64,000 nucleotides of DNA from Mastigamoeba balamuthi (GCA_902651635.1 CACRSC010000273.1:482243-546242), one strand, 5' to 3'; counted from the first letter of the stretch, positions 11,290-21,540 are shown. Made by a program: numbers and translations. The notes: generated by a model not told the origin, from the sequence alone.

Positions 11290-12643
11290 ATGGCGGCGCT
11301 GCCAGACGACAGTGTGGGGTCCAAGACCAAGTTCATGTTCGAGCTGAGCGAGGAGGTCAAGGCGCTCAGGCAGGAGCTCGCAGCCTCGAAGAAGCGCCAG
11401 GACGACCTCGAGGCTTGGATCCAGGGCGACCTCTCCTCCTCCCTGAGCTCCCTCCAGTCCCGCGTCAAGGGCCTTGAGACCGCCGTCGACACGCTGCGCA
11501 CCGAGACGGCCTCCGTGAAGGAGTCGACGGCGGCGCTGACTCGCTGGAGAGACGAGAGAATCGGAAAGGAGCTCGAGGGGCTTGCGCCGCAGGTGGCGAC
11601 GCTGTTCCGCGCCATGGAGCAGAAGCACGCCGAGGAGGCCAAGCTGCGCGAGCAGGGTCTTTGGGAGGTTTTCGCGAGGAAGGCCGAGAGCGAGAGGAAC
11701 GCGGCCGCGAGGGACCGGGAGACTGCGGCCCAGCAGTGGGCGACGCAGTTCGCCGAGCACAGGCACATCACACGAATTCAATTGATTTCGGCTAAGCAAA
11801 CGCCACCAGGAACCAAATCAAGACCACGCTGGACACCGAGCTCGCGGAGCTGCAGGCCGCGACGAGGTCCCTGAAGGATGGCGCCAAGACCCTTGCGAGG
11901 GTCGATTCTGCGTCGAAGAGGAACGATGCCCAGCTGGAGAAGATCGAGGCACAACAATACACCCTTTCCCTGCCTCACTGTCTCACACGCACTAGCTTGA
12001 GATCCAGAGGCTCGACGAGACCAAGGCGCAGGTGCAGCAGGCCATGCAGAGGCTCGCAGAGGAGGCGCGTGCGAGGATCGCCCCCGAGAAGGAGCAGCAG
12101 ACGTTCTCGAGGCTGACGAGCACCCTCGAGGAAGACCGCCGGTGCATGCTCGAGGCCTCGACCAAGTTCGAAAACGACCGCAAGGCCCTGCTGCAGTCTC
12201 TCGCCAACGACTTGTAAGGGCCTCCAGCACCTGCCTTTTTTGCGGTCTGACTTCAAGACAGCGCTGCCACGAGGCAAGAGATCGCCAAGAGCGTCCGCGA
12301 AGAGCTCAGCAAGAGGATCACCGAGGAGTTCAGGTGGCACGGCCTGACTCCCTCGGAAGAGGAGCGCCAGAAGGCGCGCGAGGCAGCTGGCGCGGGCCCC
12401 GAGAGGTCCTCGGATGAGCCGAGCCCTGTGGCGCAGTGGCTCAAGCGTGTTGGCCTGCCCGAGTACGCCCAGGCCTTTGCCGACGGCGGCTTCGAGTTCC
12501 TCTATGTCGTTGCCCTGCTCGACGAGCACGACCTCGACGCCATGAACATCACCACCATCGGCCACAGGCGCATTCTGCTTGCTGCTGCAAAGCAGCTGGC
12601 TGTTGAAGTCGAGATGGCTGCAATCGAGGCAGAGGCAAACTAG
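11290..12643 (+). CDS. Coiled-coil protein with C-terminal SAM domain
   Basis: Model join(11290..11762,11810..11948,11996..12213,12262..12643), 403 aa; total length is divisible by three. Residues about 15-300 are heptad-rich (ELSEEVKALRQELAASKK, IKTTLDTELAELQ, QRLDETKAQVQQAMQRLAEE), so a long rod, probably a dimer. The C-terminus is a SAM domain (VAQWLKRVGLPEYAQAFADG, then LDAMNITTIGHRRILL). This layout suits a cytoskeletal or signalling adaptor; no closer homologue is recognised. The first two introns, both 47 bp, have no usable GT donor in the second case and seem to start AG|GCACA. The first could instead use GT at 11734 or 11747. The third is a canonical GTAAGG. Confidence 0.75.
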
Positions 12644-12997
12644 AATTGCTTTGCGTTTGCCTTCCGATGAATCCTGAAACTAGGCAAATATGTTAGTTCC
12701 AAAAGTCGCATCATGCAAACCCCCCGCAAGCACCTTTGATTGATCAATGCCCAGAGCAAACACCGAGAGAAATAAGCACAAGTCCATGCAAGAACAAGTG
12801 GTCCTGCATGCGCAACGATTTGCCACTACGTGTACCTCGAGACGCGTGACGTCGCTGGCGCCGGACGTAGCGAGCGCCCTATGGGCGCGCGACACGGAGT
12901 GTTGACCGTGGGCATCGCCCAGGTTCAACGACCTCGGCGCGGAGGACTCGGAGATACAGTGAAAAAGAGTCTGGGGATTCCATCTTCAATACAGTGA
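12644..12997. other. Intergenic; possible small ORF, no firm gene
   Basis: 3' flank of the SAM-domain gene and of the small membrane-protein gene on the other strand. A 39-codon ORF starts with ATG at about 12785 on the plus strand (MQEQVVLHAQRFATT...). It would extend to SEIQ before a stop near 12962 if a 24-bp GT..AG segment were an intron. Too short to support as a gene. Confidence 0.3.
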
Positions 12998-13228
12998 TTA
13001 GCCGTCAATGGGCCGAAGCCGTGAGTGGAGCCGCCATGCTGCTGCAGCCACCAGGATGATAGGGGAGAGAACAAGGACGACGGCAGCGAACGCCGACAAA
13101 ATGACCGCGATCGTTGCGTAGATGATGGCGACGAGAACGCACTGCGCTGGCGTGTGAGTACCCTTGAACCGAGGCGGCAGTACTCGCACCCAGACGACGA
13201 AAAGGGCAGCCTCGGACAGGGTGCGCAT
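12998..13228 (-). CDS. Small hydrophobic membrane protein
   Basis: A 76-codon ORF, ATG at 13228 (MRTLSEAALFVVWV...). One hydrophobic stretch near residues 6-16 is followed by a long one (AQCVLVAIIYATIAVILSAF, then AAVVLVLSPIILVAAAAW) that could cross the membrane once or as a hairpin. The C-terminus is basic (RLHSRLRPIDG). No family is recognised. Support comes from the hydrophobic periodicity, which is unlikely by chance in such GC-rich DNA, and from the palindromic promoter element just upstream. An upstream exon cannot be excluded. Confidence 0.5.
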   Translation of the reverse strand: MRTLSEAALFVVWVRVLPPRFKGTHTPAQCVLVAIIYATIAVILSAFAAVVLVLSPIILVAAAAWRLHSRLRPIDG

Positions 13229-13316
13229 GGCGCACGCCCACAATACAGACCAAATCTCTCCTAGATATTGGGGAATATCTATCTGATCATTTCACGTCAC
13301 CACAATATCTGTGCTG
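13229..13316. promoter_or_regulatory. Short bidirectional promoter with GATAT palindrome
   Basis: Positions 13262-13281 read TAGATATT-GGGG-AATATCTA, perfect 8-bp arms around a 4-bp centre, between divergent starts at 13228 (minus) and 13317 or 13409 (plus). It has the same design as the palindrome at 6747-6764. AATATCTG at 13303-13310 adds a third copy. Confidence 0.5.
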
Positions 13317-14215
13317 ATGAGTGCGTCTCTGGAACAGAAGCGGGCACGTCGCGAGGCAGAGCTGTCCAAGTGGGGCACGCCGGAGAGGCGGAAGACGAGG
13401 ACGCGGCGATGATGGCGACGGACGGGCTGCCCGTGGTGGTGGGCGAGCTCAAGACGAACCTCGCCGCGTGGACCAGGCCCCTCGAGCAGTTCCTGCACAG
13501 GCAGCCCGGGAGCGCCGTCGCCGCCTCGGACATCCCCATCGAGCGCCTCGCCGCCGTGGGCCTCGACCGCGACAGGTGACGACGCTGGAGACGCCACTGG
13601 ATGAGCAGTCTCAAGCGCATCGTACTGGTCGCCCTGCGCCCTGAGTTCGACTGCGTCTGGGTGATCAAGGCAGCCAGGGACCAGGCCGGGGAGTCTGCCC
13701 GTGAGTTCGAGATTGGTTAACTGCTCGCCAGTGTCGGTGTGCCCAACGTGGCGTCTGTGGAGCTGCACTGGTCCGCTGTCGTCGTCGACACCGAGTGGCG
13801 CTTGAATGCAGTGCGCTTTGTCCGCGGGTCGCTGCTGTGCTCGGTCATCGGGGTGCTCATGGCGGCCGAGGCCCTGGACGGCATGGCCGCGCTGCTGGAT
13901 ATCTACGAGCTCGTCCGCAGGGCCACGGGTGCGCCTCTTGTGCACGGCGACCTTCACTCGCGCCAGATCATCGTCGACATGGCGGTGCAGCCGCACAGGT
14001 GGACGCTGCTCGACTTTGGGCAAGCGAGGATCGGCACTGCTCAGAGGCAGACGAACTCCTCAGATCGCTCCCCTACAGCATCATCGACAGATGAGCTTGT
14101 GGGCCTCTTCAAGGACAGATTCTGTCTCGTTCTGCCCGCAAAGAACTTCTTCCGCCGCAACGTTCTTGCGCAGATCAACAAGTTCCACCATACGTCATCT
14201 CGGCAAGTACCCTGA
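13317..14215 (+). pseudogene. Kinase-like gene, apparently frame-broken
   Basis: Coding blocks read GLPVVVGELKTNLAAW (start perhaps ATG at 13409), RIVLVALRPEFDCVWVIKAA (from about 13608) and, from about 13733, VNVASVELHW-type sequence to a stop at 14215. The last block holds a protein-kinase-like catalytic loop, APLVHGDLHSRQIIVD, and a DFG motif, TLLDFGQARIG. An upstream ATG at 13317 opens MSASLEQKRARREAELSKWG but stops soon after. Joining blocks 1 and 2 needs a 33-bp intron (GTGACG..CAG). Joining 2 and 3 by the obvious GTGAGT..CAG intron (31 bp) is one base out of frame. So it is either a decayed gene, a gene with unrecognised splicing, or has a sequencing slip. Crinkler-type kinases are one possible relation, weakly supported. 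Confidence 0.45.
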
Positions 14216-14554
14216 AAGCTGTTCTGCTTGATGCAAAGGGAATCCTCACAGTGGCGGAAACCGGTGTTCCCTTGACGGTGTGCCCTTAAGTTGACCATGG
14301 CAGGTGGGAATCTCGAACGCCATGTGTGATGGATCTGTGGGCCAGGCTCGTGTGAGGACAATTAAGCCACACCTCAGGCAATTGTCTGAAGTGATTAACC
14401 CACCCTGCCCTGCGGCGATATTCAAGCAATGGTCGTTGTTGATGAACATAAATTGTTTGCTCTCTCGCCAACTGCGCAGCACACGGTCAAAAGCGGTGAG
14501 GGGTCATAGAACTCTGCATTTTGATTGTGTGGGGACTGTGTGTCCAGTTCAACT
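14216..14554. other. Intergenic, convergent 3' flanks
   Basis: About 340 bp between the kinase-like locus and the four-TM gene. Base composition is more AT-rich than the genes. No coding segment, RNA gene or repeat is recognised. Confidence 0.4.
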
Positions 14555-15246
14555 TCAGAAAAACGAGACAGCAGCAGCAACGATGGAGCAGATCGAGGCC
14601 ACAATTTGGCACCCCAGCCAGCTCTTTGCCTCGGAGGACTTGGCCCCCAGGAGCGCCCCGACAGTGTCGCTCCAGTTGGGGAACTTGTCCGTGTCGATGT
14701 GGTATTTGTCGGACGCGTCCTTGCGGATGTGCTCGTACACGGACGGCCACACGATGAGAGCCACCACCGACACCACGACGGCGACGAAGCACATCGCCTT
14801 GGGGATGAAGCCAAGCACCCTGTGCTTCTTTGTGATGTCGATCTGCTCGGGCCCGCCGTGCTCGGCGACCACCGACAGTGCGCAGAGGATCAGCGCAATG
14901 CCGCCAGCGACGCACGCGATGATGCCCAGCGCCTCGGAGGACTGCTGCGAGCGCCTGTTGCACTGCGTGAGACGCGGCCGGCGGAGGAGGGGGACAGCGG
15001 AGGGGAGGGGAATGACGGACGAGAACTCGCAGAAGCCCGAGTAGTAGCGGGTGGCGTCGCTGTCGCACCTGTCCTTCACGTCCCCTGAGCTGGGCCAGTC
15101 GACAACCGCCAGCGCAGCGATTTGCAGCGCGACGAACGCGACCAGAGCTACCAGTGCCTGCCGCTCGCATTTTAGACCAGAAGCGGGCTTGCCAAGCGGG
15201 TGGGGGCCTGGGGACGCACGACGAGCGGAAGGAATTTCATCCCCAT
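14555..15246 (-). CDS. Four-transmembrane-segment protein of unknown function
   Basis: Hydrophobic segments in order: VALVAFVALQIAALAVV, EALGIIACVAGGIALILCAL, AMCFVAVVVSVVALIVWP and QIVASICSIVAAAVSFF, the last at the very C-terminus. A Cys-containing loop (VKDRCDSDATRYYSGFCEF) lies between TM1 and TM2, as in claudin-like tetraspan proteins, but I see no family signature. A pyrimidine-rich segment in that loop is best read as an intron (GTCATT..CGCAG) that keeps frame. The start is uncertain: ATG at 15246 (MGMKFLPLV) joined through a 32-bp intron to ASGLKCERQ fits frame. The upstream GCGAGATTTCCG matches the window's promoter element. Confidence 0.6.
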
Positions 15247-15431
15247 GTTCCAAGCTTGCCCTCTGCCAGGTACACAGGCGACTGGTGACTGAACAGCTAC
15301 GGAAATCTCGCCCGGTAGTCCCAACCGACGCCGTGAATCAGCCCCTCTTCTCTCCCCCACGCAACTTTCTCTCTAAGTTGGGCGGTGCATTTGCGTGGTC
15401 GACCAACGGCAGTTCAGCGCCACACTCATCA

Positions 15432-16750
15432 CTACGACGACGACGACGGCTTGTCGCCTGCCGGGGCGGGCGCGGGCGCGGGCGTCGTCGAGGGCGTCAC
15501 GGGGGCCGGCGGCGGCGCCTGCGCGGCGTTGGCCTTCTCGTCGAGCTTCCTCTCGGCCTCGCGGTACTCGATCTTGTTGTTGATGAGGTCGTGCAGCGCG
15601 ATGACGCTGCGGACGACAGAGCCGAGGTAGACGGCCGAGAGCATGTCGTTGCTCTTGACGACCAGCGCCTTGCCGGCCTCGCCGCGCACGGCCGCGGCCC
15701 CGGGCATCAGGTTGAAGACGTCCTGGATCTTCTCCAGCACGCGCTGGTTCGGGGGCAGGCGCCCGGCGGCGACGTCCTCGACGTAGCGCTTCATCTCGGT
15801 GATCTTGGCGCGCAGCGACTGCAGGGCCGCGGCCTTGTCGCGGATGCGCAGGTTCACAGACCCCGTCGACGTCTGCGCGATGTCGCGCAGCAGGTGCTCG
15901 ACGCCGACCTCCTCCGCCGTCAGCGTGCCGACCTCCGACGCGAGGTGCCTGAACGACATCGCCGTGACGGGCTTCTTCACGCCGTCAGGGCCGGCCTCCT
16001 GCTCATTGATTGCCATCCATTAGATATTTCGCCCGAGATACAGCGAGCAATCTTCTCGGCCCTACCCCTACCCCTACCCCCTCGGGTCCGCACCTCGATG
16101 ACCTCGCCGACAGAGACGTAGGCCTCGAAGGGGAGGGAGAGGTTGTCCTGGAGCTGCATGTCCGTGACCAGCAGCACGGGGTGGGGCGTGTACTTGCGGA
16201 TCAGCTCGTTGACTTCAATGTCGCACGCGCGGATCTTCGGCCCGGTGCTGTACCAGCCCACGATCGTCTCCCTCGCTGCGCGGCGTGAGGGCGCGCGCGC
16301 GTGCCACCCCCACGGGGCGCCGAGGCCGCGTTCGTAAGGATTTGTTGTCCGCCGCCGAGAAAACAAACAAAGACGGCGGCCCCAGAGGCGCTGCTAATTT
16401 GGAGAAATACAAGCGCACCGTTGACCTTGCGGCACATGTGCGCCATGTTCTCCAGGTAGTTGTGGTCCAGGAACCACACCTTGCCCTCCTCCTCGAACGG
16501 CACTGTGCGCGCAGGACCGGGGTCAATCGAGCCCCGCTCGGGTTCCTCCCCCCGGAGCCAAAACAAAAGGGGCCAAATTAGACGGACCTGCAAAGCTGCT
16601 CAGCACATCGACGGCACCGTGGCGGTACTGGCCGAGCAGGACGCCGACGACGCGCCTGTCGGGCGCGCGGGGGATGCGGTTGCTGTGGTCGACGGCGCTC
16701 AGCAGCACGAGCGGGTGGACAATCACCCGCGAGAACGGCACCTTGTCCAT
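15432..16750 (-). CDS. rpn8: 26S proteasome regulatory subunit Rpn8 (PSMD7)
   Basis: MPN-domain, catalytically inactive partner of Rpn11 in the proteasome lid. Model complement(join(15432..15998,16094..16275,16419..16502,16588..16750)), 331 aa, all phases consistent. Start MDKVPFSRVIVHPLVLLS, then VWFLDHNYLENMAHMCRKVN, ARETIVGWYSTGPKIRACDI and VEHLLRDIAQTSTGSV...LPPNQRVLEKIQDVFNL, all characteristic of Rpn8 and lacking the JAMM zinc ligands. The C-terminus is Ala/Pro/Ser-rich, ending KPSSSS. Introns are 95, 143 and 85 bp. The intron at 15999-16093 contains telomere-like CCCCTA repeats. Confidence 0.95.
16064..16082. repeat. Telomere-like CCCCTA tract inside an rpn8 intron
   Basis: The plus strand reads CCCTACCCCTACCCCTACCCC, about three and a half tandem units, i.e. 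GGGGTA on the gene strand. It lies in the 95-bp intron 15999-16093. It may be a chance purine tract or an interstitial telomere-type repeat; the telomere sequence of this organism is not known from the window. Confidence 0.5.
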
Positions 16751-16798
16751 CGTGTTGGGTGGCGCGTTTTTGGTTGTCGCGGATACACGAGCGGCGAA

Positions 16799-16810
16799 GA
16801 TACACGTATC
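16799..16810. promoter_or_regulatory. GATAC..GTATC palindromic element before rpn8
   Basis: GATACACGTATC, a 12-bp near-palindrome about 50-60 bp upstream of the rpn8 ATG, followed on the gene strand by TTCGCC. GTATCC and AAATATCC copies flank it. It lies within the short gap between rpn8 and the 3' end of the MBD4-like gene (stop at 16837), so promoter and terminator share about 90 bp. Confidence 0.4.
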
Positions 16811-16836
16811 AAGGGGGGATATTTTTGTATTGTAAT

Positions 16837-17713
16837 TTAGGGTGCGTTTACGAAGAAGGGGCTCGTAACAGGCGGAACTCTCTTGCCCTGCTCCTCTCTT
16901 TGTGACATCCACTGTAAAGATTGAGCTCCCGCAATGGCAAGCCCCCAGGCTCACCTGCTGGTACGCAAGAAGCTCGCGATCTGTTGGAGCTGTGTCCGTG
17001 GGCTTCCACAGGCCACAGCAGAACATCCTGTACGCATCGTCCCCATACTTGCCCACGCCATGAAGCTCCTTGGCGGTCTCCCACTTCCACTCCAGAAACT
17101 CGAGAGAGAACCGCTGGAGAGCCGACGCCCTCCTTCTGGACATCCCTGTGCCGCGGCCTGCCATTAGAAGGGACCGCAGACCCCTGTTGGCCCACCGAGT
17201 GGCTTGATCAGCAGCGATACGTCCGCGGTGTCTGCCGACGCCAGCTCCTGCGGCCCAGGCCACCGCTCGAACAGGTCCTGCAGGATCTTTCGGACCTGCC
17301 TCGCGCTCGTCCTGTTGAGCAACTGCAGTCGTCGCGTACCGCCCGCGTCAGATTCTGCCCCCCTCCCCAGCGTGAGCACAGCGCAGGGACCACCTTGCAG
17401 CACACCAGCAGCTTCCACGGGTCCTGCCGGGTGCGGTCAGCCGGCAGCGGATATGCGCGCGCGCGCGCACGGAGAAGGTGGCTTCCTCGAGGAGGCCCAG
17501 CGGCGAGAGCGGCGGCACAAAGCGCGTCCGGGCGTGCAGGGGCGCCTTGTGCCCCGGCGCCCTGTCCGCGGCGCCCGGGACGCGGTACGTGGGCGGCATG
17601 GCGCACAGGGCGGCCCGCATCGCGCGCGTGCACCTGCGGCGCGGGTGTCCGGGCCTCCCGCACCCGTCGCAGACCTCCTCGGCGTTGGCCACGGCGCCGT
17701 CATCGGCGCTCAT
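16837..17713 (-). CDS. MBD4-like thymine/uracil mismatch DNA glycosylase with CCHC zinc knuckle
   Basis: HhH-GPD family glycosylase that removes T or U opposite G, the product of 5-methylcytosine deamination. Model complement(join(16837..16911,16955..17145,17196..17322,17394..17423,17471..17713)), 221 aa; frame holds across five exons, one only 30 bp. Family landmarks: FVPPLSPLGLLEEATF, DPWKLLVCCKLLNRTSARQV, IKPLG, then ELHGVGKYGDDAYRMFC with the helix-hairpin-helix GVGKYG and the catalytic Asp. There is no methyl-CpG-binding domain. Instead residues 15-28 form a CCHC zinc knuckle (CDGCGRPGHPRRRC). It diverges from the AP-3 mu gene. The role in repairing deaminated CpG is inferred from family. 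Confidence 0.9.
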
Positions 17714-17990
17714 CCCGTGCCGCTGTTTATCCCAAAATATCGTGTTTCTGGATTCGCTACGTCAGTGGCCTTCAATGGGGGGCGATGGGTTCTCCTCGGA
17801 TGTCCGCTTGCATGCGAGCTGCTTGTGGTCTTTGGTGGGAGGAGACTTGAGGAACGGGGATACGAGGGAAATACAGATTGATGGAGATATCCCGATCTTT
17901 TTGCCCCGTTTTTCGCCCCCATCGTCAGGCACACAGCGCGCAGAGCGTCGGGGCCCTCGTAGTTGGAACAGCGTGGTGCCGCTTCCTCCG
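17714..17990. promoter_or_regulatory. Divergent promoter, MBD4-like / AP-3 mu
   Basis: 277 bp between opposite starts. GGATACGAGGGAAATACAG near 17857-17875 and GGAGATATCCCGATC near 17883-17897 provide the recurrent GATA(T/C) element in both orientations. Confidence 0.4.
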
Positions 17991-20152
17991 ATGATACACA
18001 GCATTTTCATTCTCAACGACGCGGGGTGCGTCCCGTCCCCCTCGCGTCCCCCCGTCCTCGCAGCGCCCCTCCGTGCCCTGCGCCTGTCCGCCGGGGGTCA
18101 ACAAACGCAGAAGGCCGCAGAAGTGTTTATTTGTTGCCCACACCCGCCACTGATGTGTTTCCCGTTTGACCCGCCGCGCTCCCCGGCCCCGGCCCCGCCC
18201 GCAGGGACGTCCTCGTCGAGAAGCACTGGCGCGGCCTCGTAAACCGCTCCATCTGCGAGTACTTCTGGGAGGAGGGTGCGGCTCTTCCGCTGCCCCCCCA
18301 CAGTTCATTTTGCTTTGCGAATCTCTCGGCACAGGGGGCCGCCCCCTTCTGCCCCGGCGGATCTCACGGATCGCGGGGGTCGGGGGGACCGCCACGCGCT
18401 GCAGTGACCAAGGCGGGGGGCGACGTGAGCGAGATCGCGCCGGTGGTGCCGACGCCGAGGTTCTACCTGTACAACGTCGTGCACGAGGTGACCAAGGGCA
18501 CCCGCCTGTTCTTCATCGCCGCCGCCGGCCTCGACATGAACGCCCTCGTCCCCTTCGAGTTCCTCCACCGGTGCGCCCTGCCCGCTGGGAGGGAGAGGGC
18601 CCGCTGCCCCCCCCCCCCCGTCTGACGCTGGCGTGCGTCAGGGTCATCGAGGTGTTTGAGGACTACTTCGGCAAGGGCTTTGGCGAGACTGTCATCGCCG
18701 AGGAGTTCACCAAGGTCTACCAGGTTCCCGGCTTCCCTCAGCCTCTCTGGCCTCCTCCCCCTCCCCCCCCTCCTCGCCGTCCTCCCTCCCCCCTGCCGCC
18801 GCCGCGCTGAATGCGAACTGACCTCGCGGCCCCGAAACCGCGCAGCTGCTCGACGAGATGATGGACAACGGCTGCCCGTTCATCACCGAGCCCAACATCC
18901 TGCGCGGCATGGTCCTGCCCCCCAACATCATCGACAAGGTAGGGAAGGGGCTCGCCGGGGGGAGGGGGATCGCTCTGCCCTGCTTTTTTCAACCTTCTCC
19001 CTCCCCCCTGCAATTGGGGCTCTCCGCGCGCCGCTGCTGGACGCCCCGCCTCACCGCGAGCCTGCGCGCGAACCTCCCCCCCCCACAGATCGCGGGGGCT
19101 GTGGCAGGGTCGTCGAACCTGGGGTCTGACCTGCCCGGGTGCACGCTGACCAACGCGCCGTGGCGCCGGACAGGCGTCAAGTACGCCAACAACGAAATCT
19201 TCTTTGACATTGTGGAGGAGCTCGACGCCATCATGGACTGGTGCGCCAGACACCCTCCCACACCCCCCAACACACCCCGGGGGCCTCCTCTCTCTCTCCC
19301 CTCTCCCTCTCCTCCCCTGCTGACACGCCGGGATTACAGCGCTGGCGGAGTCGTGGCGGCTGAGGTCAGCGGCGCCATCATGGTCAACAGCCGCCTGAGC
19401 GGCACCCCGGACTTGTCCCTCACCTTCCAGGCGGGTTTCGAATTCCGGCGCGGCGGTTGCCCTGACCTGGCGCTCTTTGCAGAACCCGTCGCTGCTGGAC
19501 GACGTCAGCATGCACCCGTGCGTCAGGTACCAGCGCTGGGAGCAGAACCGCGTGCTGTCGTTTGTCCCGCCCGACGGCCAGTTCAAGCTGCTGACGTACA
19601 GAGTCAAGGGCGGCGTGCAGCTGCCCATCGGCGTCCGCCCGGCCATCTCGTTCACCGAGACCGGCGGCCGCGTCGACGTCGGCGTCGTCGTCAAGTCTGT
19701 CTCTGGCGGCGGCGCCAAGACGCTCGTGGAGAACCTCATCGAGAACCTCGTCGTGCTGGTCCCCTTCCCCAAGGCCGTCGCCTCTGTGAACCTCTCGTGC
19801 ACTGTCGGCACCTTCGCCTTCGACCAGAAGACCAAGGCGAGCCCTCCGCCGCCGCTGCTGCTCTCTTGTGGCTCTGACCAATGACCAATGGCTGGGCCCG
19901 GCGCAGGTTGTCACGTGGACCCTCGGGAAGGTCGGGAGGCTGTCGAAGATGCCGTCGCTGACGGGCACGGTGATGCTGCAGGCAAACTCGACGCGGCCCG
20001 AGTGCAGCGGCGTCGTCAGCTGCCAGTTCCGGATCCCGATGTACACGTCGTCGGGCGTGCGCGTCGACAGCCTCACGTGCAACGAGAAGTACAAGCCGTA
20101 CAAGGGAGTCCGCAGTGTAACGCGCGCTGGAAAGTACCAGATACGCTGCTAG
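17991..20152 (+). CDS. apm3: AP-3 adaptor complex mu subunit
   Basis: Cargo-selecting medium chain of the AP-3 coat (endosome to lysosome sorting). Model join(17991..18025,18205..18275,18405..18570,18642..18723,18846..18938,19089..19240,19340..19430,19483..19836,19907..20152), 429 aa, frame exact. Longin part: MIHSIFILND, DVLVEKHWRGLVN, VIEVFEDYFGKGFGE. Mu homology domain: WRRTGVKYANNEIFFDIVEE, NPSLLDDVSMHPCVRYQRWE, VLSFVPPDGQFKLLTYRV, then EKYKPYKGVRSVTRAGKYQI at the end. The choice of AP-3 rather than AP-1 or AP-2 rests on these blocks. Two of the eight introns (19431-19482 and 19837-19906) begin with GC, not GT; homology to AP-3 mu across both joins leaves little choice. Confidence 0.95.
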
Positions 20153-20331
20153 ACGCTGCCGCCCTGTTGTTGATTGTCTCCCTGCTGTCGAACAACGAGC
20201 AGTCCCCTCCCTTATAACACTGTCAAGCTTCTTTGTTAGAGCTTGCGAATATGCCCAGCAAGCCAATCGATGGATGTTGTCAGGCTGCTGCCGTCCACGG
20301 TTTCCAGCAACGAGGGCAACAGACAGAGGTG

Positions 20332-21290
20332 TCACAGGGGGATCTTGGCCACAAGGATGTCCTGGACGAACGAAGTCGCAATGCCGTAGCGCGACGCAGT
20401 CTCCGCGCCTGGCACGATGTCAACTGTCTCCCAGCCAGCCTCGCGCATCCTGCGTGCCGTGCTCTCGCTCGGCTCGAACGTCTTGTGGAACATCTTGCCC
20501 CCAACGGCTTCGTTGCTGTGCTTCTGCTCCTCGCTCGGCGGAGCAGTTGCCACAAACACGGACCCTGGACCAAGACTCGCATGAAAACCGGCCTGAGCAG
20601 GAGTTCTGCGGGGGGCAGTACGGACCCTTGGCCGCCGTGCTGCGGGCACCCCTCAGAAGCGCGAGCATCGCCTCGACATCCAGGTAGCCCAGAAGCCCCT
20701 CGGCGATGAACACCGCGGGCCGCGAGCTGTCGAAGCCAGCAGCGACGAGCGACCTGGACGCCGCCTCCCAGTCGGCCAGGTCGGCGGGCACGCACTTCCT
20801 GGCGCACGCGCGAGGCGCCCCGATGTGGCCGGCGACAGCCTCGCGGGCCCTGCAGATGCTGGCCGAGTCGAGCTCGAAGACGGTCGAGCCCTCGGGCCAC
20901 GAGAGGCGCCAGGGGCGCATGTCCATCCCCGCGCCGACCAGCACGAACTGGGCGCAGCCCCTGCACTCGAGGACGATGCGGTCCAGCTCCACGGTGCGGA
21001 CGCCCACCCAGTAGGAGATCGTCGCCTTCTGCCCGTTGAGCACGCGGTCGTGGATCTGGGGCGGCGGGTGTGGGTGAGTCACTACTGAACAGGAGGTTCA
21101 GTTGCTCGGTGGCTCGCAGGGGCACCTGAGAACGCTCGGCGGGGGTCAGCAGCAGGGTGAGGGCCTGGTCGTCGTAGGTCGAGTCCAGGGAGCGCAGCTC
21201 GTCGGGGAAGCGAGCGCGGGAGCGGAAACGAGCCTCGCACGTGCCCAGGCACGTCTTCTCCACGTCGGTCAGCTGCGTATACAGAGCCAT
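20332..21290 (-). CDS. LCMT/PPM-family SAM-dependent methyltransferase
   Basis: Belongs to the leucine carboxyl methyltransferase-like superfamily. Start ATG at 21290 (MALYTQLTDVEKTCL). Exon 1 is 21290..21126 and exon 2 begins at 21055 (IHDRVLNGQKATISYW) after a 70-bp intron, phase 0. SAM-binding motif: FVLVGAGMDMRPWRLSWPEG, then TVFELD. Later motif: RPAVFIAEGLLGYLD. The last exon (GSVFVATAPPSEEQ to DILVAKIPL, stop at 20332) joins across an intron near 20580-20640 whose donor has two frame-compatible choices. Whether it methylates PP2A or a small molecule cannot be told; the phosphatase-binding signature of LCMT1 is not evident. Confidence 0.75.
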
Positions 21291-21540
21291 CGGTGCCCTT
21301 TTTGAGGATCTGCTTGCTGAATCGTATCGGTCTTCTGATATTTGTCTGTCATTCACGATTCGACCCATCCACGAAACCCCACCGGCATCCCTGTCTTCAT
21401 GCTCTGCTCCGCCGACTCCTGAGGCCTCCGTGTGGGGGTAACCAATACCAGCAACAATCGCACACCACAACAGCAATCAATTTTCGAGATAAGACACATT
21501 GATGTAAAGTGCAATCCTGTTGTTCTTAACGATGGGGGGC

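Noticed and set aside
10149-11771. A 540-codon minus-strand frame over the ART exon and the start of the SAM gene
   Set aside because: Only part of it (about 10692-11069) is the real ART exon; the remainder is antisense to a well-supported gene or a shifted reading of exon 2.
12785-12962. A 50-aa protein formed by a 24-bp intron
   Set aside because: It reads smoothly (ASALWARDTEFNDLGAED) but is too short and needs an intron length seen nowhere else with certainty; recorded only as a possibility.
15432-16016. Separate small gene starting MAINEQEAGPD
   Set aside because: Its C-terminal 189 residues are the end of Rpn8 and join exactly to upstream exons; the ATG lies in an intron. An internal start is noted only as a possibility.
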